Origin: Geminicoccus roseus DSM 18922 | Lineage (GTDB): Bacteria; Pseudomonadota; Alphaproteobacteria; Geminicoccales; Geminicoccaceae | Assembly: GCF_000427665.1 (NCBI RefSeq) | Contig: NZ_KE386572.1 | Location: forward strand, 2,318,196 to 2,382,195 | Length of the DNA: 64,000 nucleotides | Reading direction: 5' to 3' | Shown: positions 36,744-46,259 of the stretch, in pieces | Layout: each line of letters starts with the position of its first letter | Numbering within the stretch: the first letter of the stretch is position 1 | Program-made: the position numbers and the translations under genes | Notes under the pieces: generated by a model | The model's database searches: none | What the model was told of the DNA's origin: nothing | What the model saw: the letters and a program-made list of their open reading frames with translations, nothing else

Positions 36744-39700
36744 GTGGACGAAACACAAGGTTCGGAATTCGAGCCGCTGGCAGTGGTGGATCAACTCGTC
36801 ACCAGCCGGGTGCCGCCCGGTGAGCGCGACCTGGTGGAGGCCTTCGTCGAGCGCTTCTTCGACGGCGTCGCCGAGGAAGACATCGCTGCCCATGATCCGG
36901 CCGACCTCTACGGCCTGGCGATCAGCCATCTGGACCTCGCCCACGACCGCAAGCCGGGTGCCACCAGGATCCGGATCTTCAATCCCGGCATCGAGCGGCA
37001 TGGCTTCACCGCCGCCCACACCCTCGTCCAGATCGTCAACGACGACATGCCGTTCCTGGTGGACAGCGTGCATATCGCGGTCGGTCGGGCCGGCCTTGCC
37101 ATTCACCTGACCATCCACCCGGTGATCTCTGTTCGCCGCGACGCCGAGGGCCGGCTTGAGGGCATCGGCGAAGGTGGCCAATCCGAGAGTTTCATCCTGG
37201 TCGAGGTCGACCGTCGTACCGACCAGGACGCTCTTGACCGCCTGGAATCGGAGATCCTCCGCGGCATTGAGGACGTGCGCCGGGCGGTCCGCGACTGGAA
37301 ACCGATGCTGGCCCGGGTCGCCGAGGCTGCCGCGGGCCTGATCCATGTGCCAGGTGAGAACGCTTCGACGGAGAGCGGCCAGGGGCCTGTCGATGTCGAG
37401 GAGCCGGTGGCGTTCCTGCACTGGCTGGCCGACAACCATTTCACGTTGCTTGGCTATGCCGCCTACGATCTGGTCGAGGAAGAGGCGGGGCCGGAACTGA
37501 TGCGGGTGCCCGGCTCGGCGCTGGGCATTCTTTCGGCCAGCCAGGATGCGCGGGTGCCGTCTGATCGGCCGGTCATGTCGACCAGCTTCGCCGCCCTGCC
37601 GGTAGAGATACGGCGCAAGGCCTTCCGGCCGCTGCCGCCCATCACCGTCACCAAGGCCAACACCCGGGCCACCGTCCACCGCGCCTCCTATCTCGATTAC
37701 GTCGGCGTGAAGCGCTACGACGAGCATGGCGCCGTGATCGGCGAGCACCGCTTTCTCGGCCTGTTCACCTCGGTCGCCTACAGCCTGCCGCCCCAGGTCA
37801 TCCCGCTCCTGCGCGGCAAGGTGCGGGCTGTCACCGAGACGATGAAGCTGCCGCCCCATGGCCATGCCGCCAAGGCTCTCGCCCATATCCTGAGCTCGCT
37901 GCCCCGCGACGAGCTGTTCCAGATGGATGTGCCGCGCCTGCGGGAAACGGCCCGGGCCGTCCTGCAGATGCAGGATCGCTCGCGCCTGAAGCTGTTCCTG
38001 CGGCAGGACCGCTTCTCCCGGTTCTTCTCGGTCTTGCTCTACGTTCCCCGCGAGCGCTGGACGACCGCCATGCGCGAGCGGATCCAGCGGATCCTGCTGC
38101 GCCGGCTGAACGGGGTGGACTGCGAATTCCAGGCCCAGCTGGGCGACAGCCCGCTGGCCCTCATCCTGTTCATCATCCGCTCCCAGGACCCCGGCGAACT
38201 CTCGATCACCGCGGAGGACCTAGAGGCGGAGATCACCCAGGCGACGCGGCCCTGGGGAGAAAGCCTGCGCGATGCGCTGGTCGAAGCCCATGGCGAGGAG
38301 CGCGGGGTCCACCTGTTCAGCCGCTACGCGGCATCGTTCCCGGTCTCCTATCAGGAGCGCCACCAGCCGCGGGCCGCGGTCGCCGACATCGACCGGATCG
38401 ATGCGCTCCAGCAAGGCGGCGCCAGCCTGTCCGTGGCGCTGTCCCGGCCTCTGGAGATCCGCGGCAACCGGATCCGCCTGAAGCTGGCCCATGCCGGCCA
38501 GCGGGTGGCCCTGGCCGATGTCCTGCCGATCCTGGAGGATCTGGGCCTGCGCGCCCTGGCCGAGGACTCCTATCCCGTCGCCGGCCAGGATGGGCAGCCC
38601 TTCTGGCTGCACGACTTCGAGGCGGAGCCGGTGTTTGCGGGAACAATCGACCTGGATGTGGTCGGGCCCCATTTCGAGGAGGCATTCCGGCGGATCTTCG
38701 ACGGCGACATCGAGACCGACGGCTTCAACCGCCTGATCCTGGCTGCCTCGCTCAATGCCGACCAGGTCGTGATCCTGCGCGCCATCTGCAAGTATCAGCT
38801 TCAGGTCGGCCTGCCGTTCAGCCAGCCATACGTCGAGCAGACCGTGGTGGCCAATCCGGATGTGGCACGCGACTTGGTCGAGCTATTCCACGTCCGGTTC
38901 GACCCCTCCATCCAGGGCGACCGGCAGGCCGCGCAGGCGGAGCTGGTCGAGCGGATCACCCAAGGCCTCACCCAGGTCGCGGTTCTGGACGAAGACCGGA
39001 TCCTGCGCCGGTTCCTGGGCACCATCCAGGCCATGCTGCGCACCAACGCGTTCCGGCCGGGGCGGCGCTCGCTTTCCTTCAAGCTGGACAGCGCGGCCGT
39101 CCCTGGCATGCCGCAGCCGGCTCCCTGGCGCGAGATCTTCGTCTATGCGGCCGATGTCGAGGCCGTGCACCTGCGCGGCGGACCGATCTCGCGTGGCGGC
39201 ATCCGCTGGTCGGACCGCCGGGAGGACTTCCGGACCGAGATCCTTGGCCTGGTCAAGGCGCAGATGGTCAAGAACGCGGTGATCGTGCCGGTGGGGGCGA
39301 AGGGCGGCTTCATCGTCAAGCGCCCTCCCAAGAACACCGACCGCCAGGCGATCTACGACGAGGGGGTGCGCTGCTACCGGACCTTCCTGGACGGCATGCT
39401 CGACCTGACCGACGACATCCAGGGCGACACGACCGTGCCGCCCGAACGGGTGGTCCGCCACGACACCGACGATCCCTATCTGGTGGTTGCCGCCGACAAG
39501 GGCACCGCCACCTTCTCCGACATCGCCAATGCGCTGGCGACCGGCCGCTCGTTCTGGCTGGGCGACGCGTTCGCCTCGGGCGGTTCGGCAGGCTACGACC
39601 ACAAGAAGATGGGGATCACCGCCAAGGGTGCCTGGGAGTCGGTGCGCCGCCACTTCCGTGAGATGGGCGTCGACCCAGAACGGGACCCGATCAGCGTGGT

Positions 39701-41564
39701 CGGCATCGGCGACATGTCCGGCGACGTGTTCGGCAACGGGATGCTGCTCAGCCGCTCGATCCGGCTGGTGGCGGCGTTCGACCACCGCCACATCTTCCTG
39801 GACCCTGATCCAGATGCCGAACAAACATTCCGGGAGCGCCAGCGCCTGTTCGAGCTGCCGCGCTCGTCCTGGGACGATTTCGACCGCAGCCTGATCAGCA
39901 AGGGCGGCGGTGTCTTCTCCCGCCAGTTGAAGGCGATCCCGCTCTCGCCCGAGATCCGTGCGGTGCTCGGGATCGAAGCCGGCAGCCTCACCCCGTTCGA
40001 GCTGATGAGCGCCATCCTCAAGGCGCCGGTCGACCTGTTCTGGAATGGCGGCATCGGCACCTACATCAAGGCTGCCGCCGAGAGCCACCGGGACGCCCAG
40101 GACCGCGCCAACGATCCGATTCGCGTCAACGGCGAGGACCTGCGCTGCAAGGTGGTCGCGGAGGGCGGCAATCTGGGAGTGACCCAGCGCGGCCGGATCG
40201 CGTTCGCCCGCAAGGGCGGACGGATCGGCACCGACTTCGTCGACAACTCGGCCGGGGTCGACTGTTCGGACCACGAGGTCAACATCAAGATCCTGACCGG
40301 CTCGGTGGAGCAGGCCGGCGATCTCACCCGCAAGCAGCGCGACCTGATGCTGCGCGAGATGACCGACGAGGTCGCCGAACTGGTCCTGCGCGACAACACC
40401 CTGCAGAACCTGGCGCTCTCCACCACCGAGCACCGGGGACTGGAACTGCTCGACAGCCAGATCGGCCTGATCCGTTCCCTGGAGCGCAGCGGCCGGCTGG
40501 TGCGCCAGCTCGAGTTCCTGCCTTCCGACGACAATTTGGCCGAGCGCCGCCGAGATGGGGTCGGCCTGACCCGTCCGGAGCTGGCCGTGCTGCTGGCCTA
40601 TGCCAAGATGGACCTGTTCGACGCCTTGTGCGACGGCAGCACCATCGACGATCCCATGCTGGCCGGCGAACGCCTTCGCTATTTCCCGCGCCTGATCCGC
40701 AAGCGCTTCCCCGAAGCGGTCGCCAGGCACCGGCTGGGCCGGGAGATCGTGGCGACCCGGCTGGCCAACGGGATGGTCAACCGGGCCGGGATCTCGTTCG
40801 CTCAGGATCTCGCCAACGAGACCGGCGCCTCCTTCGACGAGATCGCCCGGGGCTACCTGATCGTGCGCGAGGGTTTCGAACTCACGCCGGTCTGGGGGGC
40901 AGTCGAGAACCTGCCGGCGAGTGTCGGGCGGCAGCAGATCGCGCTCCTCACGGATCTCACCCGCACCACCGCCGAGGCGGTCCGCTGGACGATCGTCCAT
41001 GACCTGAGCAACCGGCCGCTGCGGGAGACCGCCGAGCGGCTGCAGGCAGGAATCCGCACCTTGCGCGAGCAGATCGAGGGGCTGGCCCCGCCGGCGCTGA
41101 AGGAGACTTTGGCCGGACGCTGCCAGGAACTGCGCGGCCTGGGGCTGGACGCCGACGCCGCCAGCCGGCTCGCGGTCCTGCCGCTCACGACCGTGCTGCT
41201 CGACGCCCTCGATACCGCGTATAGCACCGGGGTGCCGGTCGAGCGCTCCACCGAGATCCGTCTGGCGCTGGACGAGACCCTAGACTGCCACCGCATCGAC
41301 GTGCTGATCGAGCGGATCAGCGTGCGCAGTTCCTGGGATCACGAGGCGAAGGCGGCGCTGCGCGACGAACTGGCGGAGATGGTGCGGCGGGCCGCCCACG
41401 ATGTCCTTGCCAAGCACGAGCCGCTGGACGCATGGCGGGAACGCCGGCGGAACGCCATCGAGCGCTATCTTGCGGTGCTGGCGCGTGCAGAAAACGAGCC
41501 GACCATCGACCCGGCCATCGTCGGCTCGGTGATCCGCTCGCTCGGCAGGCTCACGGCGGGCTGA
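36744..41564 (+). CDS. NAD-specific glutamate dehydrogenase, large (GDH-180-like) type
   Basis: A 1606-residue oxidative-deamination enzyme turning glutamate to 2-oxoglutarate with NAD. The N-terminal third has ACT-like regulatory domains (PFLVDSVHIAVGRAGLA, FLGLFTSVAYS). The catalytic core lies in the middle (GGPISRGGIRWSDRREDFR, VIVPVGAKGGFIVK). The NAD-binding part has VVGIGDMSGDVFGNGMLLS near residue 1000. A helical C-terminal part ends the protein. I start at GTG 36744, with GGGAGG seven bases before it, rather than TTG at 36714. The type is standard for alphaproteobacteria. Confidence 0.95.
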   Translation: MDETQGSEFEPLAVVDQLVTSRVPPGERDLVEAFVERFFDGVAEEDIAAHDPADLYGLAISHLDLAHDRKPGATRIRIFNPGIERHGFTAAHTLVQIVNDDMPFLVDSVHIAVGRAGLAIHLTIHPVISVRRDAEGRLEGIGEGGQSESFILVEVDRRTDQDALDRLESEILRGIEDVRRAVRDWKPMLARVAEAAAGLIHVPGENASTESGQGPVDVEEPVAFLHWLADNHFTLLGYAAYDLVEEEAGPELMRVPGSALGILSASQDARVPSDRPVMSTSFAALPVEIRRKAFRPLPPITVTKANTRATVHRASYLDYVGVKRYDEHGAVIGEHRFLGLFTSVAYSLPPQVIPLLRGKVRAVTETMKLPPHGHAAKALAHILSSLPRDELFQMDVPRLRETARAVLQMQDRSRLKLFLRQDRFSRFFSVLLYVPRERWTTAMRERIQRILLRRLNGVDCEFQAQLGDSPLALILFIIRSQDPGELSITAEDLEAEITQATRPWGESLRDALVEAHGEERGVHLFSRYAASFPVSYQERHQPRAAVADIDRIDALQQGGASLSVALSRPLEIRGNRIRLKLAHAGQRVALADVLPILEDLGLRALAEDSYPVAGQDGQPFWLHDFEAEPVFAGTIDLDVVGPHFEEAFRRIFDGDIETDGFNRLILAASLNADQVVILRAICKYQLQVGLPFSQPYVEQTVVANPDVARDLVELFHVRFDPSIQGDRQAAQAELVERITQGLTQVAVLDEDRILRRFLGTIQAMLRTNAFRPGRRSLSFKLDSAAVPGMPQPAPWREIFVYAADVEAVHLRGGPISRGGIRWSDRREDFRTEILGLVKAQMVKNAVIVPVGAKGGFIVKRPPKNTDRQAIYDEGVRCYRTFLDGMLDLTDDIQGDTTVPPERVVRHDTDDPYLVVAADKGTATFSDIANALATGRSFWLGDAFASGGSAGYDHKKMGITAKGAWESVRRHFREMGVDPERDPISVVGIGDMSGDVFGNGMLLSRSIRLVAAFDHRHIFLDPDPDAEQTFRERQRLFELPRSSWDDFDRSLISKGGGVFSRQLKAIPLSPEIRAVLGIEAGSLTPFELMSAILKAPVDLFWNGGIGTYIKAAAESHRDAQDRANDPIRVNGEDLRCKVVAEGGNLGVTQRGRIAFARKGGRIGTDFVDNSAGVDCSDHEVNIKILTGSVEQAGDLTRKQRDLMLREMTDEVAELVLRDNTLQNLALSTTEHRGLELLDSQIGLIRSLERSGRLVRQLEFLPSDDNLAERRRDGVGLTRPELAVLLAYAKMDLFDALCDGSTIDDPMLAGERLRYFPRLIRKRFPEAVARHRLGREIVATRLANGMVNRAGISFAQDLANETGASFDEIARGYLIVREGFELTPVWGAVENLPASVGRQQIALLTDLTRTTAEAVRWTIVHDLSNRPLRETAERLQAGIRTLREQIEGLAPPALKETLAGRCQELRGLGLDADAASRLAVLPLTTVLLDALDTAYSTGVPVERSTEIRLALDETLDCHRIDVLIERISVRSSWDHEAKAALRDELAEMVRRAAHDVLAKHEPLDAWRERRRNAIERYLAVLARAENEPTIDPAIVGSVIRSLGRLTAG

Positions 41565-41639
41565 CCCTGGCCGGCATTCGTCTCCAGAGTGCGGCCAGCC
41601 TCGTGGCTGGCCGCGCCATCCAGGGAATGTTCGTCTGCC

Positions 41640-42713
41640 ATGACCGCTCCGCAGAAGTTCGTGGTCGTCGGTGCCGGGATCATCGGCGCGTCGATCGCCT
41701 GGCACCTCGTCGCGTCCGGTGCGGAGGTGACGGTGATCGATGCAGGGGGAGGGGGCGGGATCGCCACGCCCAACTCGTTCGCCTGGATCAACGCGCACTG
41801 GCGCAATCCCGAGCCCTATCTGCGGCTGCGCATGCGCAGCATGGCCGAGTGGCGCCGCCTGGCAGCCGAGGTGCCGGCCCTGCCGCTTAGCTGGACCGGC
41901 TCGCTCGACTGGGACCTATCTCCTGCGGAGATCGATGACTGCGTCCGGCAGCAGAGCGCGCGTGGCTACGAGATCCGTTCGGTGGGCCGCCCCGAGGCCG
42001 CCGCAATCGAGCCGAACCTGGTCGACCCTCCCGAACGCGCGCTGCATGCCGCAGGCGAAGGCGCGGTAGAACCGCGCCGTGCCGCCCAGGTCCTTCTGGC
42101 CGATGCCGAACGCCGCGGAGCCATTTTCCGACGGAACGCGGCGGCGATCCGCCTCGTAATCCGCCATGGCCGCACCACCGGCATCCAGCTGTCGAATGGC
42201 GAACTGGCCGCCGATCGGGTGGTTCTGGCGGCCGGCGCCAGGACCGCCGAACTCACCGCCACCACCGGGGTATCCCTGCCGCTGACCACCCCGCCAGGCC
42301 TGCTGGTCCATGCCCATCCGCACATGAAGCTCCTGGAAGGGCTGGTGCTCACGCCGAACCTGCACATGCGGCAGACGGTGGATGGGCGGATCGTGGCGGG
42401 AGCGGATTTCGGGGGAAGCGATCCAGGCGACGCGGCGGATGATGAAGCGGCCGCCCTGTTCGCGCGGGTGAAGGCGATGCTCCGGGGCGGGGAGGCACTG
42501 ACGCTCGACCGTTACAGCGTCGGCTATCGCCCGACACCTGCCGACGGCTTCCCGGTGGTGGGCCAGCCTTCCGGTGATCCCGGCCTTTATCTGGCTGTCC
42601 TCCACTCCGGCATCACCCTGGCTCCCGTGGTCGGCTCGGTAGCCGCCGAGGAGATGCTGACCGGGCGGCGCGACCCGTTGATGGATCCCTACGCTGCGGC
42701 CCGCTTCGGCTGA
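41640..42713 (+). CDS. FAD-dependent oxidoreductase (DAO family)
   Basis: A 357-residue flavoprotein of the D-amino-acid oxidase/glycine oxidase group. The dinucleotide motif VVVGAGIIGASIAWHLV is at residues 8-24. The C-terminal FAD segment YSVGYRPTPADGFPVVG and the closing GLYLAVLHSGITLAP are conserved. It would oxidise an amine or amino acid and pass electrons to oxygen or a quinone. No substrate is apparent. The ATG at 41640 is preferred to an upstream in-frame start lacking the fold. Confidence 0.87.
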   Translation: MTAPQKFVVVGAGIIGASIAWHLVASGAEVTVIDAGGGGGIATPNSFAWINAHWRNPEPYLRLRMRSMAEWRRLAAEVPALPLSWTGSLDWDLSPAEIDDCVRQQSARGYEIRSVGRPEAAAIEPNLVDPPERALHAAGEGAVEPRRAAQVLLADAERRGAIFRRNAAAIRLVIRHGRTTGIQLSNGELAADRVVLAAGARTAELTATTGVSLPLTTPPGLLVHAHPHMKLLEGLVLTPNLHMRQTVDGRIVAGADFGGSDPGDAADDEAAALFARVKAMLRGGEALTLDRYSVGYRPTPADGFPVVGQPSGDPGLYLAVLHSGITLAPVVGSVAAEEMLTGRRDPLMDPYAAARFG

Positions 42714-42728
42714 GACGTCGTCATCCCG

Positions 42729-43994
42729 TTGTCACCGCCCGAACCTACCGAAGGCGGCGCCATTGCGCGCGAGGCCTGCTTGAGCGACCGAATTGCAGTG
42801 ACCGTCACGAGGCAGGGCGCAGCAGGGGAGGTGTTCCGGGCCTTCCTCAAGCTTGGCCTGACGTCCTTTGGCGGTCCGATCGCCCATCTGGGCTATTTCC
42901 GGGATGAACTGGTGGTCCGCCGTCGCTGGATCGACGAGGCGGGCTATGCCGACCTGCTGGCGCTCTGCCAGTTCCTGCCCGGCCCCGCCAGCAGCCAGGC
43001 GGGCTTCGCGCTGGGCCTCCTGCGCGGTGGGCCGCTGGGGGCGCTGGCCGCCTTCACCGCGTTCACCCTGCCGTCCGCGCTGATCCTGGTCCTGTTCGCG
43101 GCGGGGGCGTCGCTGTTCGATGGACAGGTGGGCCACGGCATCCTGCACGGGCTGAAGCTGGTCGCCGTGGCGGTGGTGGCCCAGGCGGTGTGGGGGATGG
43201 CCAGGAGCCTGTGCCCGGACCGCTCCCGCGCCGGAATTGCGGTGGCGGCCGTGCTGACCGTCACCTTCGCGGCAGGCGCGCTCGGCCAGGTCGCCGCCAT
43301 CCTGCTGGGCGGACTGGCGGGGCTGGCGCTGTGCCGGCACCAGGATGCCGCTCCCGCCAGGAATCTGGCCTTCCCGATCTCCCGGCCGGTCGGGGCCGCG
43401 GCGCTGGCCATGTTCTTCCTGTTGCTGGCGCTTCTCCCGCTGGCAGCGGCGAGCCTGCCCTTCCACGGCCTGGCCCTGTTCGACGCCTTCTACCGCTCCG
43501 GCGCCCTGGTGTTCGGCGGCGGGCATGTCGTCCTGCCTCTGCTGGAAGCCGAGGTGGTCGCCCCAGGCTGGATCGGCGCCGACGGATTCCTGGCAGGCTA
43601 TGGCGCCGCCCAGGCAGTGCCGGGGCCGCTCTTCACCTTTGCCGCCTATCTGGGCGCTGCCATGGAGCCGGCGCCGAACGGTATCGCCGGTGCATTCCTT
43701 TGTCTCGTGGCGATCTTCCTGCCGGGCTTCCTGCTGCTGGTGGGCGCCTTGCCGTTCTGGGATGCCTTGCGCACCCGCCCGATGGCCCGCGCCGCCATGC
43801 GCGGCGCCAACGCGGCGGTGGTCGGCCTGCTCGGCGCCGCCCTCTACGACCCGGTCTGGACCAGCGCCGTGCATGTGCCGGAGGATTTCGCGCTGGCGGT
43901 GCTGGGATTCGTGCTGCTCACCGTGGGGAAGGCGCCCCCATGGCTTGTGGTTGGCCTGACCGTTCTGGGCGGCATTCTTCTGCAGGTCATCTAG
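42729..43994 (+). CDS. chrA: Chromate efflux transporter (long-chain CHR)
   Basis: A 421-residue membrane protein with two homologous CHR domains. The first has GLTSFGGPIAHLGYF near residue 45 and CQFLPGPASSQ. The second has FGGGHVVLPLLE and AVPGPLFTFAAYLGA. This repeat is diagnostic of the CHR superfamily, whose characterised members export chromate. Related proteins may carry sulfate or other oxyanions. The start is uncertain (TTG at 42729, TTG at 42780 or a later GTG); it does not affect the domains. Confidence 0.88.
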   Translation: MSPPEPTEGGAIAREACLSDRIAVTVTRQGAAGEVFRAFLKLGLTSFGGPIAHLGYFRDELVVRRRWIDEAGYADLLALCQFLPGPASSQAGFALGLLRGGPLGALAAFTAFTLPSALILVLFAAGASLFDGQVGHGILHGLKLVAVAVVAQAVWGMARSLCPDRSRAGIAVAAVLTVTFAAGALGQVAAILLGGLAGLALCRHQDAAPARNLAFPISRPVGAAALAMFFLLLALLPLAAASLPFHGLALFDAFYRSGALVFGGGHVVLPLLEAEVVAPGWIGADGFLAGYGAAQAVPGPLFTFAAYLGAAMEPAPNGIAGAFLCLVAIFLPGFLLLVGALPFWDALRTRPMARAAMRGANAAVVGLLGAALYDPVWTSAVHVPEDFALAVLGFVLLTVGKAPPWLVVGLTVLGGILLQVI

Positions 43995-44059
43995 CCGGAG
44001 GACTCGACCTTGCCAGGCGTTCCACGCAGAGGTCGCTGGAACGTGGAAGGAGGCGGCTG

Positions 44060-44443
44060 ATGATCACCCGGATCGATCATTTCGTTTTGACGGTGCGCTC
44101 GCTGGACGCCACCTGCGACTTCTACCGGCGCGTCCTGGGCCTGCGGCGCGTGGACAGCCCCAACCGGCCGACCGCCCTCGTCTTCGGCGCGCAGAAGATC
44201 AACGTTCATGAGGCGGGCCACGAGTTCGAGCCGAAGGCGAGCAGACCAACGCCTGGCTCGGCCGACTTCTGCCTGATCACCGAGCAGCCCCTCGACACGC
44301 TGCGGGCCCACCTGAACGCCGAGGGCGTTTCCGTCGAACTCGGCCCGGTCTCCCGGACCGGTGCTCTCGGCCCGATGACCTCCCTCTATTTCCGCGACCC
44401 CGACCAGAACCTGGTCGAGGTCAGTGTGTATGAGGGAGGCTGA
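44060..44443 (+). CDS. VOC family (glyoxalase/dioxygenase-fold) protein
   Basis: A 127-residue protein with two beta-alpha-beta-beta-beta modules. IDHFVLTVRSLDATCDFYRR at the start has the first metal His, and SLYFRDPDQNLVEVSVY at the end has the final Glu. INVHEAGHEF in the middle adds a His. It could be a small isomerase, an antibiotic-resistance-like protein or a dioxygenase; no substrate is apparent. The start ATG follows GGAGG. Confidence 0.85.
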   Translation: MITRIDHFVLTVRSLDATCDFYRRVLGLRRVDSPNRPTALVFGAQKINVHEAGHEFEPKASRPTPGSADFCLITEQPLDTLRAHLNAEGVSVELGPVSRTGALGPMTSLYFRDPDQNLVEVSVYEGG

Positions 44444-44473
44444 CGAAAGGGTTCCTGGTCGAGATCAGGTTAC

Positions 44474-44698
44474 CTAGCGACCGAGCTTCGTCTTCAACTC
44501 GTCGATCATCTTGGACGCCTCGGCCTTGGTCATATCTTTGGAGGGAGCATCGACCTTGGCCTCCTCGCACAAGGTGGTCAGGTACGATGCCTGGGCCCCG
44601 GTCATCGGCTCCTCGCCCGACACCCAGTTGTCGGGATCCTTCTCGGTGTTGGAGCCGGGGTGCGAATCGAGCTTCGGGTTCTCGGTCTGGTCGGCCAT
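44474..44698 (-). CDS. DUF3072 small protein
   Basis: A 74-residue acidic soluble protein. The pattern PDNWVSGEEPMTGAQASYL followed by LCEEAKVDAP and KAEASKMIDELK matches DUF3072, a small family seen in soil and plant-associated bacteria with no known role. The ATG at 44698 is the best start. Confidence 0.8.
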   Translation of the reverse strand: MADQTENPKLDSHPGSNTEKDPDNWVSGEEPMTGAQASYLTTLCEEAKVDAPSKDMTKAEASKMIDELKTKLGR

Positions 44699-44783
44699 GG
44701 CATCCTCGTATGTTCCTGCTCCGTTCCAACGCTCCGGCAGGCGTGCGGGTTCCATGGCCGGCCCGTTCCGCCAGACTCCCCTG

Positions 44784-45365
44784 TCATCGCGCCGGCAGGA
44801 CCGCCTCGATCAGGGTGAAGGCTGCCTGGCCGGCCGTTTCCATGTAGGAGGGGTCGCGATGCAGCAGCACCACGGCGAACGAGCCATCGAGGAGGAGGAC
44901 GACCTGACGCGCAAGGCCTGATCCGTCCTGGATCCCCTCTGCCTCGAACGTCTGGCGCAGCCACGCCTCGAAGCGCTTCTTGTGCGCGGCTCCGATCTTC
45001 ATGGCCGGGTGTCCCGGAAGATTGGCCAGCTCCGCCGACGTGCGCAGGAAACCGCAGCCCTTCCAGCGCGGGTGGCGCGCCGAGCGGGCGAGGTTCTCGA
45101 AGATCGCCCGCACCTTGCTGGCCACTCCCCCGTCGGCCTCGGCGAACCAGCGTTGGAACAGAACCAGGTTCGGCTGGTCCCGTGCCTCCAGATAGGCCGC
45201 CACCAGATCGTCCTTGCTGGCGAAGTGATAGTAGAGCGTGCGCTTGGTCACCCCGGCCTTCTCGGCCACGGCGTCGACGCTGACGCCACGGATGCCCTGC
45301 CCATAGAACAGGCTGCTGGCCGCAGCGACGATCCGGGTGCGGGTGGGGACGGAGGTCTTCGGCAT
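44784..45365 (-). CDS. TetR/AcrR family regulator
   Basis: A 193-residue repressor-type regulator. The DNA-binding part (about residues 5-52) reads RTRIVAAASSLFYGQGIRGV and EKAGVTKRTLYYHFASKDDL. The rest is a helical ligand domain. The gene is divergent from the enoyl-CoA hydratase and has a likely operator at its own start, so it probably controls both. The inducer is unknown; an acyl-CoA would fit the neighbour. Confidence 0.9.
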   Translation of the reverse strand: MPKTSVPTRTRIVAAASSLFYGQGIRGVSVDAVAEKAGVTKRTLYYHFASKDDLVAAYLEARDQPNLVLFQRWFAEADGGVASKVRAIFENLARSARHPRWKGCGFLRTSAELANLPGHPAMKIGAAHKKRFEAWLRQTFEAEGIQDGSGLARQVVLLLDGSFAVVLLHRDPSYMETAGQAAFTLIEAVLPAR

Positions 45366-45375
45366 GATGAAAAGT

Positions 45376-45393
45376 ATACCGACCAGTGAGTAT
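45376..45393. promoter_or_regulatory. Putative TetR operator
   Basis: An 18-bp imperfect palindrome, ATACCGACCAGTGAGTAT, in which 12 positions are symmetric, contains the GACCAGT core seen in many TetR sites. It lies ten bases before the TetR start and about 60 bases before the enoyl-CoA hydratase start. Confidence 0.5.
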
Positions 45394-45452
45394 GCTCAAC
45401 CCGGTTCCGGACCTAGCTTCCCGTGCGATCGCAACCTTCTGGGGGAGCCGGC

Positions 45453-46259
45453 ATGACCGTGCTCGTGGAGATCCAGGACCGCATCGCCCTCGTGACGCTG
45501 GACCGTCCGGACAAGCTGAACGCCCTCAACTTCGCTACCATCGACCGCCTGCTCGACCTGCTTGACGCGTTCGAGGTCGACGACCGGATCGGCGCGGTGA
45601 TCCTGACCGGGGCCGGTGACCGGGCCTTTTCCGCAGGTGCCGACATCGCGGAGTTCGCCGTCAGCGTCCGCGCTGGAAGCGCCGTGGCGCTCCGGGACTT
45701 CGTCCGCCGCGGCCAGAGCCTGACCGCGCGCCTGGAGGCTTTCCCCAAGCCGGTCATCGCGGCGGTGAACGGGCTCGCCTTCGGCGGTGGCTGCGAGATC
45801 ACCGAGGCGGTGCATCTGGCCGTGGCCAGCGAACGCGCCCTGTTCGCCAAGCCGGAGATCCAGCTCGGCATGGTGCCGACCTTCGGCGGAACCCAGCGCC
45901 TGCCGCGCCTGGCCGGCCGCAAGCGGGCGCTAGAACTGCTGCTGACCGGGGATCCCTTCACCCCGGAGCACGCCCTGGAACTCGGCCTGGTCAACCAGGT
46001 GGTTCCCCATGGCGAGCTTCTGCCGTCTGCCCGCCATCTGGCCACGAGGATCCTGCGCCACGAGCCTTCGGCGATTGCCGGCGCCATTGCCGCGGTGACC
46101 CGCGGCCTGAACGCCAGCATCGCCGAAGGGTTGCAGATCGAGGCCGAGCAGTTCGCCCGGCTGGCGCCCACCAGGACTCTGGCCGATGGACTTGCGGGCT
46201 GGCTGGCCCGCAAGGAGATCAGCGCATCACGATCAGCGACATGTCATCCAGCCGGGTGA
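45453..46259 (+). CDS. Enoyl-CoA hydratase/isomerase family protein
   Basis: A 268-residue crotonase-fold enzyme. The oxyanion-hole segments are FSAGADIAEF near residue 63 and VNGLAFGGGCEITEA near residue 104. A Glu follows in FAKPEIQLGMVPTFGGTQRL, as expected for hydration of enoyl-CoA. Isomerase activity cannot be excluded. The ATG at 45453 gives the usual opening (MTVLVEIQDRIALVTLDRPD). It overlaps tail to tail with the next gene by about 40 bases. Confidence 0.88.
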   Translation: MTVLVEIQDRIALVTLDRPDKLNALNFATIDRLLDLLDAFEVDDRIGAVILTGAGDRAFSAGADIAEFAVSVRAGSAVALRDFVRRGQSLTARLEAFPKPVIAAVNGLAFGGGCEITEAVHLAVASERALFAKPEIQLGMVPTFGGTQRLPRLAGRKRALELLLTGDPFTPEHALELGLVNQVVPHGELLPSARHLATRILRHEPSAIAGAIAAVTRGLNASIAEGLQIEAEQFARLAPTRTLADGLAGWLARKEISASRSATCHPAG

